Shown here: positions 55,204 to 64,000 of the stretch, one piece after another | How the letters are laid out: each line of letters starts with the position of its first letter | Numbering within the stretch: position 1 is the first letter of the stretch | Source: Atopobium sp. oral taxon 416 | GTDB lineage: Bacteria; Actinomycetota; Coriobacteriia; Coriobacteriales; Atopobiaceae | Assembly: GCF_018128285.1 (NCBI RefSeq) | Contig: NZ_CP072380.1 | Coordinates: 806,001-870,000 of the forward strand | Direction: 5' to 3' | Length of the DNA: 64,000 bases | Position numbers and translations under genes: made by a program | The notes under the pieces: generated by a model | Database searches by the model: none | What the model saw: the letters and a program-made list of their open reading frames with translations, nothing else | Told to the model about the DNA's origin: nothing

Positions 55204-56383
55204 CTAGGGAACCGATGATTAATTCAGCTCGATGAGGTAGCTGGGGCCACACGCTGTATGCCACCTGCTCAAAATGTCTCGAACCACGCAGTGCCTATAC
55301 CCACATAGATGCCTATCTGTCTTCTGGATATGGTATAGCTACATCCACACATTCCTGCATATCCAAAAGGCAGATATGGACAGATAGATGAGCTTTTAGG
55401 ACCTTAAATCCTAAGGTCTAAGGAGAAAGACCAGACGAGAGGCACTCTTAGAGCGGATGGATGCGATCGTTGTGTGGGACAGCTGGATTGCACTGGTAGA
55501 TACCAGCTACCACGGACAGGCTCTTGTCAGGCATGTGCGCGCTGCAAAGACAAAGCTTTAGGATGTATCCTGCTTTAGGTTATGTTTGCTCTCTTAAGAC
55601 GAGGGAACTTAAAGATGCTATCCTGGATTGCCACTCCTGGCAGCGCTTCTGTGCACGCAGACCTCATGTCTGAGCAGGTGCTAGATGCTACGACACTTGC
55701 GAAGATGCGCCATAGCCTTAAAGCGGCAGGGATCACGGCGCGGGGCGGCTCCATGGTGGATGTGACCTTCACCTGGGCCCTAAAGCTCCACGAAGAACAA
55801 GGACCACACACGTAACCCTTAAAGCGCACCAGTCCAAGAAAAGGGGAGCCTGGCGTATCGGATACAAGGTGATATTGGCGTGGATGCCGAAGGCGGCTTT
55901 GTGCATGGTATGGAGACGATCGCTTAGAATGTGTCCGACATATCCTGTGGCACACGCACTCGTAAGGGAAGATGACAGGTTCTGCTGCGCAGACTTTAGG
56001 CTATATAGGTATAGCGAAGCGCCCTTAAGGACGCATAAAGACCCACACCTCTCATCTATGCGCTAAAGCGTTGCTAAGGAAGCCTTCGACTAGAGAGGAC
56101 CTTGCCTGTGCACTCTTGTCCGAGAAGGGCATCGAGTCCAGGAAGGCATCCGGCCGCTTAAAGGTAGAGCATCCCTTCCTTATCGTGAAGCGGCGCTTCG
56201 GCCCCTTAAGGAAGCGCTACAGGAGGATAGAGAAGATACCTGCACACTCGAGTCTCTCTCGCCCTTGCAAACCTTGCCATGTGCATCTTTTGCCGGCAGG
56301 CTGCACCTCCCGGCTCCCAGCGTCGCTTGATCTATCTTGGAGCCTTATTGCGGTGCATGGGGCATTAATCATCGTTTCCCTAA
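55204..56383 (+). mobile_element. IS5-family element, copy C (internally deleted)
   Basis: Left end CTAGGGAACCGATGATTAAT (one change), right end ATTAATCATCGTTTCC followed by CTAA. Compared with copies A and B it lacks about 60 bases after RHSLK and about 100 near the 3' end. It keeps the frame break at the alanine before SSTKN. Confidence 0.8.
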
Positions 56384-56660
56384 AGCTCTTTGGTACACGC
56401 CCTGATGTTTCTCTTTAGGTCTACCTGCCGGGCCTTGCCGCAGTACTGGTAACCTTTAAGCGCTACTCATCTATATACTGTCTGGGAAGCTTCGAATTCA
56501 ACTTGGACTTTGCCTTCTTCTGCCTTACTTGCACTCACTGACAGCTCATGGCTTAAGTCTACAGGTGGTGTTGGGTGGGCATCTGAGCAAAGGATACTTG
56601 CCACTAGCTGCTGGTGTCCTCCTGTTCACCAAAAGATTACAGCTTACTGTCTCGCCACGG
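56384..56660 (-). mobile_element. IS3-family end fragment
   Basis: CACCAAAAGATTACAGCTTA at about 56630-56649 matches the right terminal repeat of the IS3 copies, and the preceding bases (CTTGCACTCACTGACAGCTC) match the orfA start region loosely. No coding part remains. Confidence 0.45.
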
Positions 56661-56704
56661 TGCCTGGCTTGGGGCGTGTCCATCTTCGCGAGGACCCCCC
56701 CTCA

Positions 56705-56980
56705 TCTTAGCTTCCTTCCCACGGCAGGCCGCCTGCCCGATGCGCCTGTAGTCTGTGTTGTACTGATGATTCTGTTCGCTATTTTTCCGGAATCGCCTCT
56801 TTCTTTGAGGAACTGCTTGGTCTTTTCTTGCCGAGTAACTTTGTCTTCTACAGGATCATCCTCATGTTTGTGAAGCTGCTCAGCATGGCCTGCGACATGT
56901 CCAAGTTGACTGACAAGGTGGAGCAGCTGGCACAGGAGTTTGCGATTCATGAGAAGGAGAATGAAGACAAGGGAATGTAG
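56705..56980 (+). pseudogene. C-terminal fragment of an unidentified membrane-associated protein
   Basis: The frame ending at 56980 reads DDSVRYFSGIASFFEELLGL, FLPSNFVFYRIILMFVKLLS, then MACDMSKLTDKVEQLAQEFA and IHEKENEDKGM. A hydrophobic helix followed by a short coiled coil suggests a membrane protein end. No start codon or 5' part is present; IS3 sequence lies just before. It is convergent with the glycosyltransferase gene, so a cell-envelope role is possible but not shown. Confidence 0.4.
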
Positions 56981-57063
56981 TAGCTGCAGCATAGAACAGA
57001 AAAAGAGCGCCTCGAATGCATTTAGCCCGAGGCGCTTGCTTATGCGCTGTGTCTGTTCTGGCG

Positions 57064-58971
57064 CTAGTCGAGGCCAAGATAGCCCTTCCAGAAGTCGATG
57101 GAGGTCAGATATCCCTTCGAGCTCTGGTATTCCTTCTTGAGTCTATCCTTGTTCTGGTTGTAGTACTTGAGGTCGTTCTGGTAGCGGCTCCAGATTTGCT
57201 TGGCTCTGTCTGCGTTCTTGTGGCGGATGATGCCCTTCTTGTTGTAGTTGTCGATTGCGATGAGCGTATCGGTACCGAAGAGCTTGCCTTCCTGATAGGA
57301 CCAGCCTACACCATGGATGACAGGTACGGAATCAGTGAACGGCTTGAGGTTACCCCAGAGCTGGCCGTTCAGAGATTTTCGCTCGAGCGCGCGGAGCGCT
57401 ATGTTCTCGACACGGCCGACGCTGGCCCTCTTCATCGGAATATCGTCGGTAATAGCGTTAGGGGAGAGGCCGTGGATATCGACCTTACATTCCTTCAGAG
57501 CCTGTTCACGGAGCTCGTCGAACGGGAGGAGCTTCTCTTTCTTCTTGTTGGCAGCCATGAAGGTCTTCTCGCCGATACCCTTCTGTGCAATGAACTTTGG
57601 ACCCTTGAAGAAATCTTCGAGGCCTTCGAGGACAAGTTCTGCGTCGTCGTAGTTGAACTTGCAGAGTTCGATCATGACCTCATGATCGATTTCCTTGAAG
57701 AAGTTCGTGAGTGGCGCGACGCCGGTCGTGAACTGGCCGATGAGGCCATTGCGGGTGACCTGGTATCTCTCGACTGCTGCGCTGTAGCGCATGAAGAAGA
57801 CGAGGTGCCAGACGCAGATACCGTTCATGGACATGAACCTTGGCTTGGCCCTGAGCGCATATTCTGCATCGTCGAAGCGCACGAAGAAGGGGAGAGGAAG
57901 CCCAACCTTCTTGATGGTGGAGACAGGAATACAGCAGTACCACCAGCCGGCGTAGCGCTGCTTGAGATCGGCAAAGATCTCCTTTTCATAGGAGAACGTC
58001 TCACATGCAATGGCTTCGTTCAAGGCGCTGACGCGCATGGGCGGCTTGTCGGGAAGATAGTTTCCTCGTACCGTCATGTGTCCGGTATCTTCCCAATGCT
58101 GATCCGGCTCGTCGTAGTTCATCATGGAGCCGGAGACAAAGGCTTCAAAGTACCTGTCATTCGTGATGGACAGCAGGTTGAACGTACGGATGATGCTCTC
58201 TGGGGAGACTTCCACATCGTCGTCCATAAGGAGGATGTTCGTGACATCTCCCGACTCGAGGGCCTTGACCATGCCGAACGTGAAGCCACCCGATCCGCCC
58301 ACGTTGTCATTCGGGAAGACGGTGATGCTCTTCGAGCTCAGCTTCTCTGCATCCAGGGTGCGTCCATTGTCTACAACGTACATACGGAAATGCTTCGCGA
58401 TGAGCTCGTCGGTCTCCACGATCTTCGTGCGGACAAGCTCGATGTTGTGGGTGATGAAGTCTTCCTTCTTGAAGGTCGTGGTCGACAGGGCAAGCTCAAT
58501 GGGACGTACGCTGTTATCGGGAATCTGGGCGGTGTAGTAGGAATTCCTGAGTTCGATCTCTCCCGCCGCATCGATCACGAAAGAATCCATAACATCAGTG
58601 TCATGAAGGACAAGTGGCATCTCGATGATCTGCCACTCCTGCGAAGCCTCGATTGCCTTTGTTGTATCGGGAAGCTTGTGGGGGTAATAGTCTAATGGAT
58701 CAGTGCGGGTCTGCGTGACGGTGCAGGCAGCGCCACGAAGCTCGAGATGCAGTCTGAAGCCCTTGGCGACTGTATATTCCCTCCATTTGTTGATGGAGAG
58801 CGCATTGAAGAAGGTCGTGAAGTCGAACGAACCGGGGCCCACAAGCCTCCAGGCACTATCTTCCTTATCGGACGGGAAAATGGCCCTTGCAGAGCGATAG
58901 TAGAGAAGCGGCGTCGTATAAAATTGCCGCGACTCATCGAGCAGAATGTTGGCTATCTTGAAGTCTTTCAT
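57064..58971 (-). CDS. GlfT2-like galactofuranosyltransferase
   Basis: A 635-residue processive glycosyltransferase resembling mycobacterial GlfT2. The N-terminal beta-sandwich (residues 1-150) is followed by the GT-A domain with ALSTTTFKKEDF, YVVDNGRTLD, the metal-binding LLMDDDVEVSP and FVRFDDAEYALRA, then a helical C-terminal domain (WSRYQNDLKYYNQNKDRLK). It would extend galactofuranose polymers of the cell envelope from UDP-Galf at the membrane inner face. The start 58971 follows AGAGG; the frame is open upstream but not coding in style. Intact. Confidence 0.85.
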   Translation of the reverse strand: MKDFKIANILLDESRQFYTTPLLYYRSARAIFPSDKEDSAWRLVGPGSFDFTTFFNALSINKWREYTVAKGFRLHLELRGAACTVTQTRTDPLDYYPHKLPDTTKAIEASQEWQIIEMPLVLHDTDVMDSFVIDAAGEIELRNSYYTAQIPDNSVRPIELALSTTTFKKEDFITHNIELVRTKIVETDELIAKHFRMYVVDNGRTLDAEKLSSKSITVFPNDNVGGSGGFTFGMVKALESGDVTNILLMDDDVEVSPESIIRTFNLLSITNDRYFEAFVSGSMMNYDEPDQHWEDTGHMTVRGNYLPDKPPMRVSALNEAIACETFSYEKEIFADLKQRYAGWWYCCIPVSTIKKVGLPLPFFVRFDDAEYALRAKPRFMSMNGICVWHLVFFMRYSAAVERYQVTRNGLIGQFTTGVAPLTNFFKEIDHEVMIELCKFNYDDAELVLEGLEDFFKGPKFIAQKGIGEKTFMAANKKKEKLLPFDELREQALKECKVDIHGLSPNAITDDIPMKRASVGRVENIALRALERKSLNGQLWGNLKPFTDSVPVIHGVGWSYQEGKLFGTDTLIAIDNYNKKGIIRHKNADRAKQIWSRYQNDLKYYNQNKDRLKKEYQSSKGYLTSIDFWKGYLGLD

Positions 58972-59385
58972 TGGTACCTCTGACAAGCAACGGGGAACAG
59001 CAGCGGTGAGCAGTGTTCCTGCCTCGTTAATAACGGATACAAGTATACCGAGAACCGACAAACCCACAAAGGGCGTACATTCTTCAGGCACATTCTTTTC
59101 TCTGGGGTTGCTAGGAATTGTATCCAGCGTTTTGTATGCATGGGCCGTCTGCACGAGACAGTAGCGATATCTGCTTCAGGATTGGAACAATGGTTCTGAA
59201 GCGCCATGCATATGCAGACAGCAATCATCAACGTAGGCAATATGTGGATGGGATTTCAGGGGCATCAATTATTGTGGCGGCTTTAAGTTCGTAGCGCCAA
59301 TAATATGAGAGAGCTTGCATCCAAAGATGGAATTGTCCGACGGAAGAAAGTAGAAGAAGGTAAAGATTTCTGACTGAGGAGCTGC

Positions 59386-60065
59386 ATGAAGATCGAGCTT
59401 GCCAACTTTCTTCTGGAGGAATCCCGCGCGTTTTTCGCGGCTTTGCAGCTTTATGTACATGCGGGGGGGCGGATGGACAAGGAGCGAGATGGATGGCATC
59501 TGGCTTCGAGCAGCAAATATGACTTCACCGCATTTTTCGATGTCCTCTCGGTTAAGAGATACAGCGAATACACCTCTGCTCATAGCTACCTGCTTCATCT
59601 TGAGATAAATGGCAAGACAGCTATCTTCCAGACAGCTGTCAATGCCTGTGACTATGTGCTACAAAGAGATGGCAGGATCATTGAAGCCAATGGAGATAGC
59701 TGGGGGCTATCGATATTCTCCTCGCCTATGATCCCTCGGATATCCCCTGTGACTTCGTTATAGCTGCTGCTTCCCCTGTCATCCTGCGGAACAGCTATCG
59801 CTGTGCAGAGGTGGCAGACGAAGGCATCCACCCGGTGGAGCTTGTGCTCTTGGCCACGACCTTCAAGAAGGAATCCTATATCATCCATAACAGCGGCCTC
59901 GTAAGCAAGGCCATCCTCGGATCGGATGAGGATATTGCCAAGCATTCCCGCGTGTATGCCGTAGATAACGGCAGGATGTTGGGTGCGCAGAAACTCTCTG
60001 GTGGAAAAGTGACGGTATCTCCAAACAGGAATATCGACGGTGCCAGTGGCTTTGCCTGTGGCAGG
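59386..60065 (+). pseudogene. Second GlfT2-like transferase, frameshifted and truncated
   Basis: Starting MKIELANFLLEESRAFFAAL, this is a paralogue of the gene at 57064-58971 (DFTAFFDVLSVKRYSEYTSA matches DFTTFFNALSINKWREYTVA). Near 59710 the frame changes and continues VELVLLATTFKKESYIIHNS, VYAVDNGRMLGAQKLSGGKV and ASGFACG, where it is cut at about 60065, before the catalytic DDD. It is head-to-head with the intact gene; the two may once have been coregulated. Confidence 0.78.
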
Positions 60066-60800
60066 CAGGGCGCACCACTTACCTGGCCCTGACGTGTACC
60101 ACCCTCACAGGGAGGATGCCCTGCACCCATCTGCGCTCCTTAAACCAGATGCCGAAGAGCTCCATTCGACCCTAAGCCCCATAGGACCTCTTAAAGAGCC
60201 TTGCCAGCATGCCTGCCTTAAGCATCCATATCCTACCTTAGGATCGAAGCCTTCCGTCACCAAAATCTTGGCTGTCCGGGTGCCACGTGCTCAAGGGGAT
60301 GCAGGAGTGCTACCTACCATAAGTAGCGAAGAGCCTGTTTTACCGATGGATGGCAGTATTGCCCTTACATAGTTGTCGACTGTGTAGGCGCCGTCGGTAT
60401 AGCCTGACTTATGGACCTGCTCGTAGATCTCACGTATCGTGTTATGTCGCTTTCCAAATTCCTGTAGGTCATGTTTCAGGAACTCATCGATCCCTGGCTT
60501 GTAGGAGGGTCGAATTTGGTGGCTCTTCTTGGTGGTGGAAACTTAGGTGAGAAGTTCATCTCATTCGGATACTTGAAAAATGTCTTTCGATCGTGTCCGG
60601 TTATCTGCGCTATTTCGGTGATGTTCATACTCTATATCTGTCGAGGCCCACTATGAGGTCGACATCGTCCATGCTTATCCTGTACCTTGCTTCGCTACCT
60701 TCTTTCGGTTTGCTCGGTGTGTCTGTGTCTTCGATGAACAGCAGCCAAGTATTGATTGAGATCCATGATATAAAAAGTGCCTTCATCCCGCAGGATAAAG
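60066..60800 (-). mobile_element. Unclassified transposase remnant
   Basis: The minus strand has short protein-like pieces, e.g. IREIYEQVHKSGYTDGAYTV and DNYVRAILPSIG, interrupted by many stops. The pattern resembles the helix-turn-helix linker of ISL3 or IS21-type transposases. No ends were recognised. It truncates the GlfT2 paralogue. Confidence 0.4.
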
Positions 60801-60827
60801 GCACAGTATTGTATCGAATATTGTTCG

Positions 60828-61496
60828 TCAGTTTGCTTTGTCTGGCTTGGGATTGTTCGCGTGTTTTGCTTCATCCATGTAGCTGTAGAGTGTGTATTTG
60901 GAGATCCCGAAGTAGTTGCAGACCTTGGGGCCGGACTTGGTGATCAGGAAGGCACCGGCGTCATTCAGGAAGCCGATCGCGCGGACCTTGTCCTCTTTTG
61001 TCATGAGCAGCACCGGCTTGCCGACGAGGCGGACGCTCTCGTCGATGAGCTCATCGAGTAGATCGTTTACATTGCGCGGGATGATCTCGGGATTGGACTT
61101 GTTGTTGCCCTTCACTTCAGTGAAGTCCTTCAGCTCTTCCGTCATGGTCAAAAACAGGGTGATATCGTAGTTGATCGCGAAGATCGCATAGGGGATGCCT
61201 TTTTGGTCACGCAGAAAGATCGTCGTCGACTTCAGGATCTTCCCGTCTTCGGTGCGTGTCAGATATGCCAATTTGTCATGCAGCTTTTTTGGGTCGGTGT
61301 CGAGGGCTTTGATTACGACATTGGATGGCCCGTCGCCGATAGAGCGGCCAGAGATGTGGCCGTTTTCGATTGCCACGATCGTATGGTTCAAGTCCTTGGT
61401 TGTGAGGTCGTGCACAGCGACCTCACAGTTCTTACCAAACTGTACAGCGATACCCTCCGCGAGACGCTTGAGGAAGTCTAATTGATCTTCATGCAT
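60828..61496 (-). CDS. YheO-like PAS/HTH transcriptional regulator (DauR family)
   Basis: A 222-residue regulator with an N-terminal YheO-like PAS domain (FGKNCEVAVHDLTTKDLNHT, FLRDQKGIPYAIFAINYDIT) and a C-terminal HTH_22 domain (AFLITKSGPKVCNYFGISKY). The start 61496 has CAGGAG 8 bases upstream; 61520 is an alternative. It is divergent from ssnA and ygfK across a 530-base spacer, so it probably controls them. Ligand unknown; related proteins sense small metabolites such as D-amino acids. Confidence 0.87.
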   Translation of the reverse strand: MHEDQLDFLKRLAEGIAVQFGKNCEVAVHDLTTKDLNHTIVAIENGHISGRSIGDGPSNVVIKALDTDPKKLHDKLAYLTRTEDGKILKSTTIFLRDQKGIPYAIFAINYDITLFLTMTEELKDFTEVKGNNKSNPEIIPRNVNDLLDELIDESVRLVGKPVLLMTKEDKVRAIGFLNDAGAFLITKSGPKVCNYFGISKYTLYSYMDEAKHANNPKPDKAN

Positions 61497-61525
61497 GTTT
61501 GGGAACTCCTGGATGCTCATATACC

Positions 61526-61539
61526 ATAGTTCAAACTAT
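61526..61539. promoter_or_regulatory. 14-bp palindrome upstream of the YheO-like regulator
   Basis: ATAGTT-CA-AACTAT lies 6 bases beyond the alternative start and 30 beyond the preferred one. It sits in an AT-rich patch and could be an autoregulatory operator. Confidence 0.45.
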
Positions 61540-62025
61540 ATGCTATTCAATTATGCTGCGAAAATCTGCGATATCAAACAAATTTTTATCTGTATTAATA
61601 ACAAAAAGTTTGAAGACCACAAGTTGCAGTGTGACTGGAACCTGTCGATGGATACAACGGGGCATGATGGTTGAGAAGCTCAGGTATCTCTACGTTGTAG
61701 TTTCACTTATATAACGTGATTTGAAACCCCCTTCACTTCTTCCATGCTTCATAACCATTCACACCCAGAATCTGCCCGATGGGCTAAGCGATGCCTTGAT
61801 CCGGGAAGGGATATGGGATAGTAAAGACAAACATACCTGAAAAAAAGTTAGGTACAATAACGGTAAGTCTGCTTAAGCAAGTTGTCAGCTTGGGCACAGT
61901 GATAAACAGTGAGCTTGTCGGACTCTCACTCAAAACGTTCGGCCGGCACGGTCGGAGAGGGCTGCGCCCGTAACGGGAACCATCGTAGCTGAGCTGCGAC
62001 ACTTTGAATCTGGGAGAGGAAAACT
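61540..62025 (+). promoter_or_regulatory. Long leader region of ssnA
   Basis: No gene is supported. The first 300 bases are AT-rich. From about 61880 the sequence is GC-rich with several possible stems (GTCGGACTC, GGCCGGCACGGTCGG, CGTAGCTGAGCTGCG at 61985-61999) up to the ribosome site GGGAGAGGAAA. A structured leader is possible; I could not match it to a known riboswitch. Confidence 0.4.
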
Positions 62026-63369
62026 ATGCTGCTGGTAACAAACGGTAGAGTTATCACCCGCGACGATGCAATGCCTTTTATTCAGGATGGAGCGGTCGCA
62101 ATTGATGGCGGCACGATCGCTGCGGTCGGACCCCGTGAAGAGTTGGAGCGGACCTATCCGAAGGCGGAACGCCTGGATGCCCAGGGCGGTATCATTATGC
62201 CTGGCCTGATTAACTGCCATACCCACATCTATTCCGGGTTAGCCCGCGGCCTCGCAATCAAGGGCTGCAACCCCACGAACTTCCTGGAGAACCTGGAGCA
62301 GCAGTGGTGGGCGATCGACCGGCATCTCTACATGGATGAGACCAAGGCGAGCGCCTATGTCACGATCATGGAGTCCCTGCGCAACGGCGTGACGGCGATC
62401 TTCGACCACCATGCAAGCTACGCTGAGATCCCGGGATCCCTGTTCACGATCAAGGATGCCTGCCAGGAGCTCGGCATCCGTGCATGCCTCTGCTATGAAG
62501 TCTCCGAGCGCGACGGCCAGGAGAAGTGCGACCAGGCAATCGCTGAGAACGCAGATTTTGCGCGTTGGGCAGCCAAGCAGGATTCCGGCATGATCGTCGC
62601 AATGTTCGGCGGACACGCCACATTCACGCTCTCCGATGAGACAATGGACAAGATGCGTGAGGCCAACGACGGTCTGACTGGCTTCCATATCCATGTCTCC
62701 GAGGGCTTAAACGACGTCGAGGATTCGATGGAGAACCACTATGGCGTCCGCCCGGTGGAGCGCCTCTACAACCATGGACTTCTGGGGCCGGACACGATGC
62801 TCGGCCACTGCATCCATGTGACCCCGACTGAACTCGACCTGATCAAGGAAACCGGCACCTGGCTTGTGAACAACCCCGAGTCCAACATGAACAACGCCGT
62901 GGGTACCGCTCCGGTGCTCGAGTTCTTCCGCCGTGGCATCCCGGTGTGCATGGGTACCGATGCCTACACCCACGATATGCTCGACTCCCTCAAGGCCTTC
63001 ATCTGCGTGCAGCGCCTCGAGAGTGGCAGGCCGAACGTGGGCTGGGATGAGGACATGACGATGCTGTTCAAGAGCAATCCGGCGATGGCAAGCAAGTACT
63101 TCAAGCGCGACTTGGGCGTCCTGCGTGAAGGCGCAGGCGCGGACCTCGCAATCTTCGATTACAACACCTTCACCCCGCTCTCTGAAGAGAACATCGACGG
63201 TCACATTCTCTTCGGCCTGGAGGGCAGACAGTGCCGTACCACGATCGTGAACGGCAAGGTCCTCTACAAGGACCGCAAGTTTGTCGCTTTCGACGAGGAG
63301 AAGATCAACGCCTTCTGCAATGAGCAGGCAAAGCGTCTTTGGGGCGACCTGAATGGACGTCAGTACTAA
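62026..63369 (+). CDS. ssnA: Putative aminohydrolase SsnA
   Basis: A 447-residue amidohydrolase. Metal-binding residues lie in GLINCHTHIYSGLARG, GFHIHVSEG, MLGHCIHVT and MGTDAYTHDM. SsnA belongs to the atrazine chlorohydrolase/guanine deaminase-like group and is encoded with ygfK, ygeW, ygeX, ygeY, hyuA and xdh genes in anaerobic purine-degradation clusters. GAGAGGAAA precedes the start. The gene is intact and followed after 135 bases by ygfK. Confidence 0.93.
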   Translation: MLLVTNGRVITRDDAMPFIQDGAVAIDGGTIAAVGPREELERTYPKAERLDAQGGIIMPGLINCHTHIYSGLARGLAIKGCNPTNFLENLEQQWWAIDRHLYMDETKASAYVTIMESLRNGVTAIFDHHASYAEIPGSLFTIKDACQELGIRACLCYEVSERDGQEKCDQAIAENADFARWAAKQDSGMIVAMFGGHATFTLSDETMDKMREANDGLTGFHIHVSEGLNDVEDSMENHYGVRPVERLYNHGLLGPDTMLGHCIHVTPTELDLIKETGTWLVNNPESNMNNAVGTAPVLEFFRRGIPVCMGTDAYTHDMLDSLKAFICVQRLESGRPNVGWDEDMTMLFKSNPAMASKYFKRDLGVLREGAGADLAIFDYNTFTPLSEENIDGHILFGLEGRQCRTTIVNGKVLYKDRKFVAFDEEKINAFCNEQAKRLWGDLNGRQY

Positions 63370-63504
63370 GTAAGTACTACAACTGAGGCTGAGCAGAGAT
63401 TTGAGAAGGACATGAGAGGGGCCTTCTGTTCAGCGCGTATGGACTGCCCGCGGCGCCATATGCATGCGTGTTCCCGCGGGAGGTACATCTGGAGAGGAAC
63501 AACC

Positions 63505-64000
63505 ATGAGCGATATTATGCGCCCAATCTCATTTGCACACCTGATGGACTGGATCCTGAACGAGTATGAGAACCAGGGCACCATCTTCGGTGAGGACAAG
63601 CTCGTCTTCCACAAGGGCGGAGCCCGCCCGATCTTCAAGGAGAAGATTGAGACCCCGTTCGGCACCGCCGCTGGACCGAACACCCAACTGGCACAGAACC
63701 TTATCGCGGCCTATGTGACTGGGGCACGCTTCTTCGAGCTCAAGACGGTCCAACAGATGGATGGCCGTGAGCTTTCCAAGTGCGTGAACAAGCCCTGCAT
63801 TCTGGCAAACGATGAGGGCTATAACTGCGAGTGGTCCACCGAGCTCACCGTGATTGAGGCGCAGGATGAGTACATCAAAGCTTGGGTCGTCTGCAAGGTA
63901 CTGGCCAAGGAATTCGGTTTTGGCGATCCGGACGGCTTCGTCTTCAATATGTCCGTGGGCTATGACCTGAAGGGAATTAAGACTCCCAAGGTTGACGGCT
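63505..64000 (+). CDS. ygfK: YgfK (putative selenate reductase subunit), 5' part
   Basis: The first 165 codons of a protein that in E. coli has about 1030 residues; it runs off the window. MSDIMRPISFAHLMDWILNE, FGTAAGPNTQLAQNLIAAYV, ARFFELKTVQQMDGRELSK and FNMSVGYDLKGIKTPKVDG match the N-terminal domain, which resembles dihydroorotate-dehydrogenase-like barrels. The start has GGAGAGG upstream. YgfK is an iron-sulfur flavoprotein required in anaerobic purine/selenium-linked metabolism; its exact reaction is not settled. SsnA is its usual neighbour. Confidence 0.92.
   Translation, partial: MSDIMRPISFAHLMDWILNEYENQGTIFGEDKLVFHKGGARPIFKEKIETPFGTAAGPNTQLAQNLIAAYVTGARFFELKTVQQMDGRELSKCVNKPCILANDEGYNCEWSTELTVIEAQDEYIKAWVVCKVLAKEFGFGDPDGFVFNMSVGYDLKGIKTPKVDG

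Noticed and set aside
23782-56383. A prophage or integrative element bounded by the tRNA genes
   Set aside because: No integrase of the tyrosine or serine type, no structural phage genes, and no direct repeat of a tRNA 3' end were found; the region is explained by separate IS insertions.
57016-58695. A 559-codon open frame on the plus strand
   Set aside because: It lies antisense to the GlfT2-like gene, which has clear motifs and a ribosome site; composition is that of a mirror frame.

Overview
The window reads as a chromosomal segment of a high-GC anaerobic actinobacterium, most likely of the class Coriobacteriia (Olsenella/Atopobium-like). This placement is inference from gene content and protein style (short ThiC with a TPP riboswitch, Hcp, DUF362 and DUF3825 proteins, a GlfT2-like galactofuranosyltransferase, SsnA/YgfK); no rRNA is present to confirm it.

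Region by region. 1-6.6 kb: 3' end of an iron/siderophore-type ABC ATPase, an SPFH gene and a small DNA-binding gene each with an in-frame amber codon, an AAA/DUF4143 ATPase behind a nested inverted-repeat operator, a frameshifted lipoprotein carboxylesterase and a methyltransferase. 6.7-10.5 kb: an intact TPP-riboswitch thiCMED operon. 10.5-12.4 kb: an IS3 element disrupting a class-I glutamine-amidotransferase-like peptidase. 12.5-15.9 kb: a complete polar amino acid ABC transporter. 16.3-23.8 kb: NagZ-like GH3 lipoprotein, a broken DUF3825 gene, HAD phosphatase, nitroreductase, a DUF1801 pseudogene, an IS110 remnant, a DUF979-pcp pair (DUF979 truncated) and an alpha/beta hydrolase. 23.8-32 kb: a graveyard of IS5, IS30, IS1595, IS256 and IS3 sequences with a RelB/YafQ toxin-antitoxin pair, a tyrosine phosphatase and three adjacent tRNA genes. 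32-39 kb: a truncated Crp/Fnr regulator divergent from a frameshifted hcp, a uracil-DNA-glycosylase-family gene, a MITE, a CMD-cupin protein, and an FHA protein/Ser-Thr kinase pair, both disrupted. 39-57 kb: more insertion sequences around a LysR gene with a stop, a second TA module, flavodoxin, DUF362, an orphan antitoxin, a TOTE-type primase-helicase remnant, an M42 peptidase remnant, and a third TA module sitting between two apparently identical 579-bp direct repeats that each carry a dead His-rich BFD-like gene. 57-64 kb: one intact and one truncated GlfT2-like transferase in divergent orientation, then a PAS/HTH regulator divergent from ssnA and ygfK (start of an anaerobic purine-degradation-type cluster).

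Two themes dominate. First, genes on the thiamine, amino-acid-uptake and ssnA/ygfK blocks look intact, whereas roughly twenty other genes carry single-base frameshifts or in-frame TAG/TAA codons; several of these stops sit where Gln is the natural reading and so look like CAG/CAA to TAG/TAA changes. Either the genome is eroding or the sequence has residual errors; raw-read inspection would decide. Second, at least nine IS families or lineages are present, with multiple copies of IS5-, IS30-, IS256- and IS3-like elements that share lesions, nest in each other and have generated a MITE and chimeric junctions.
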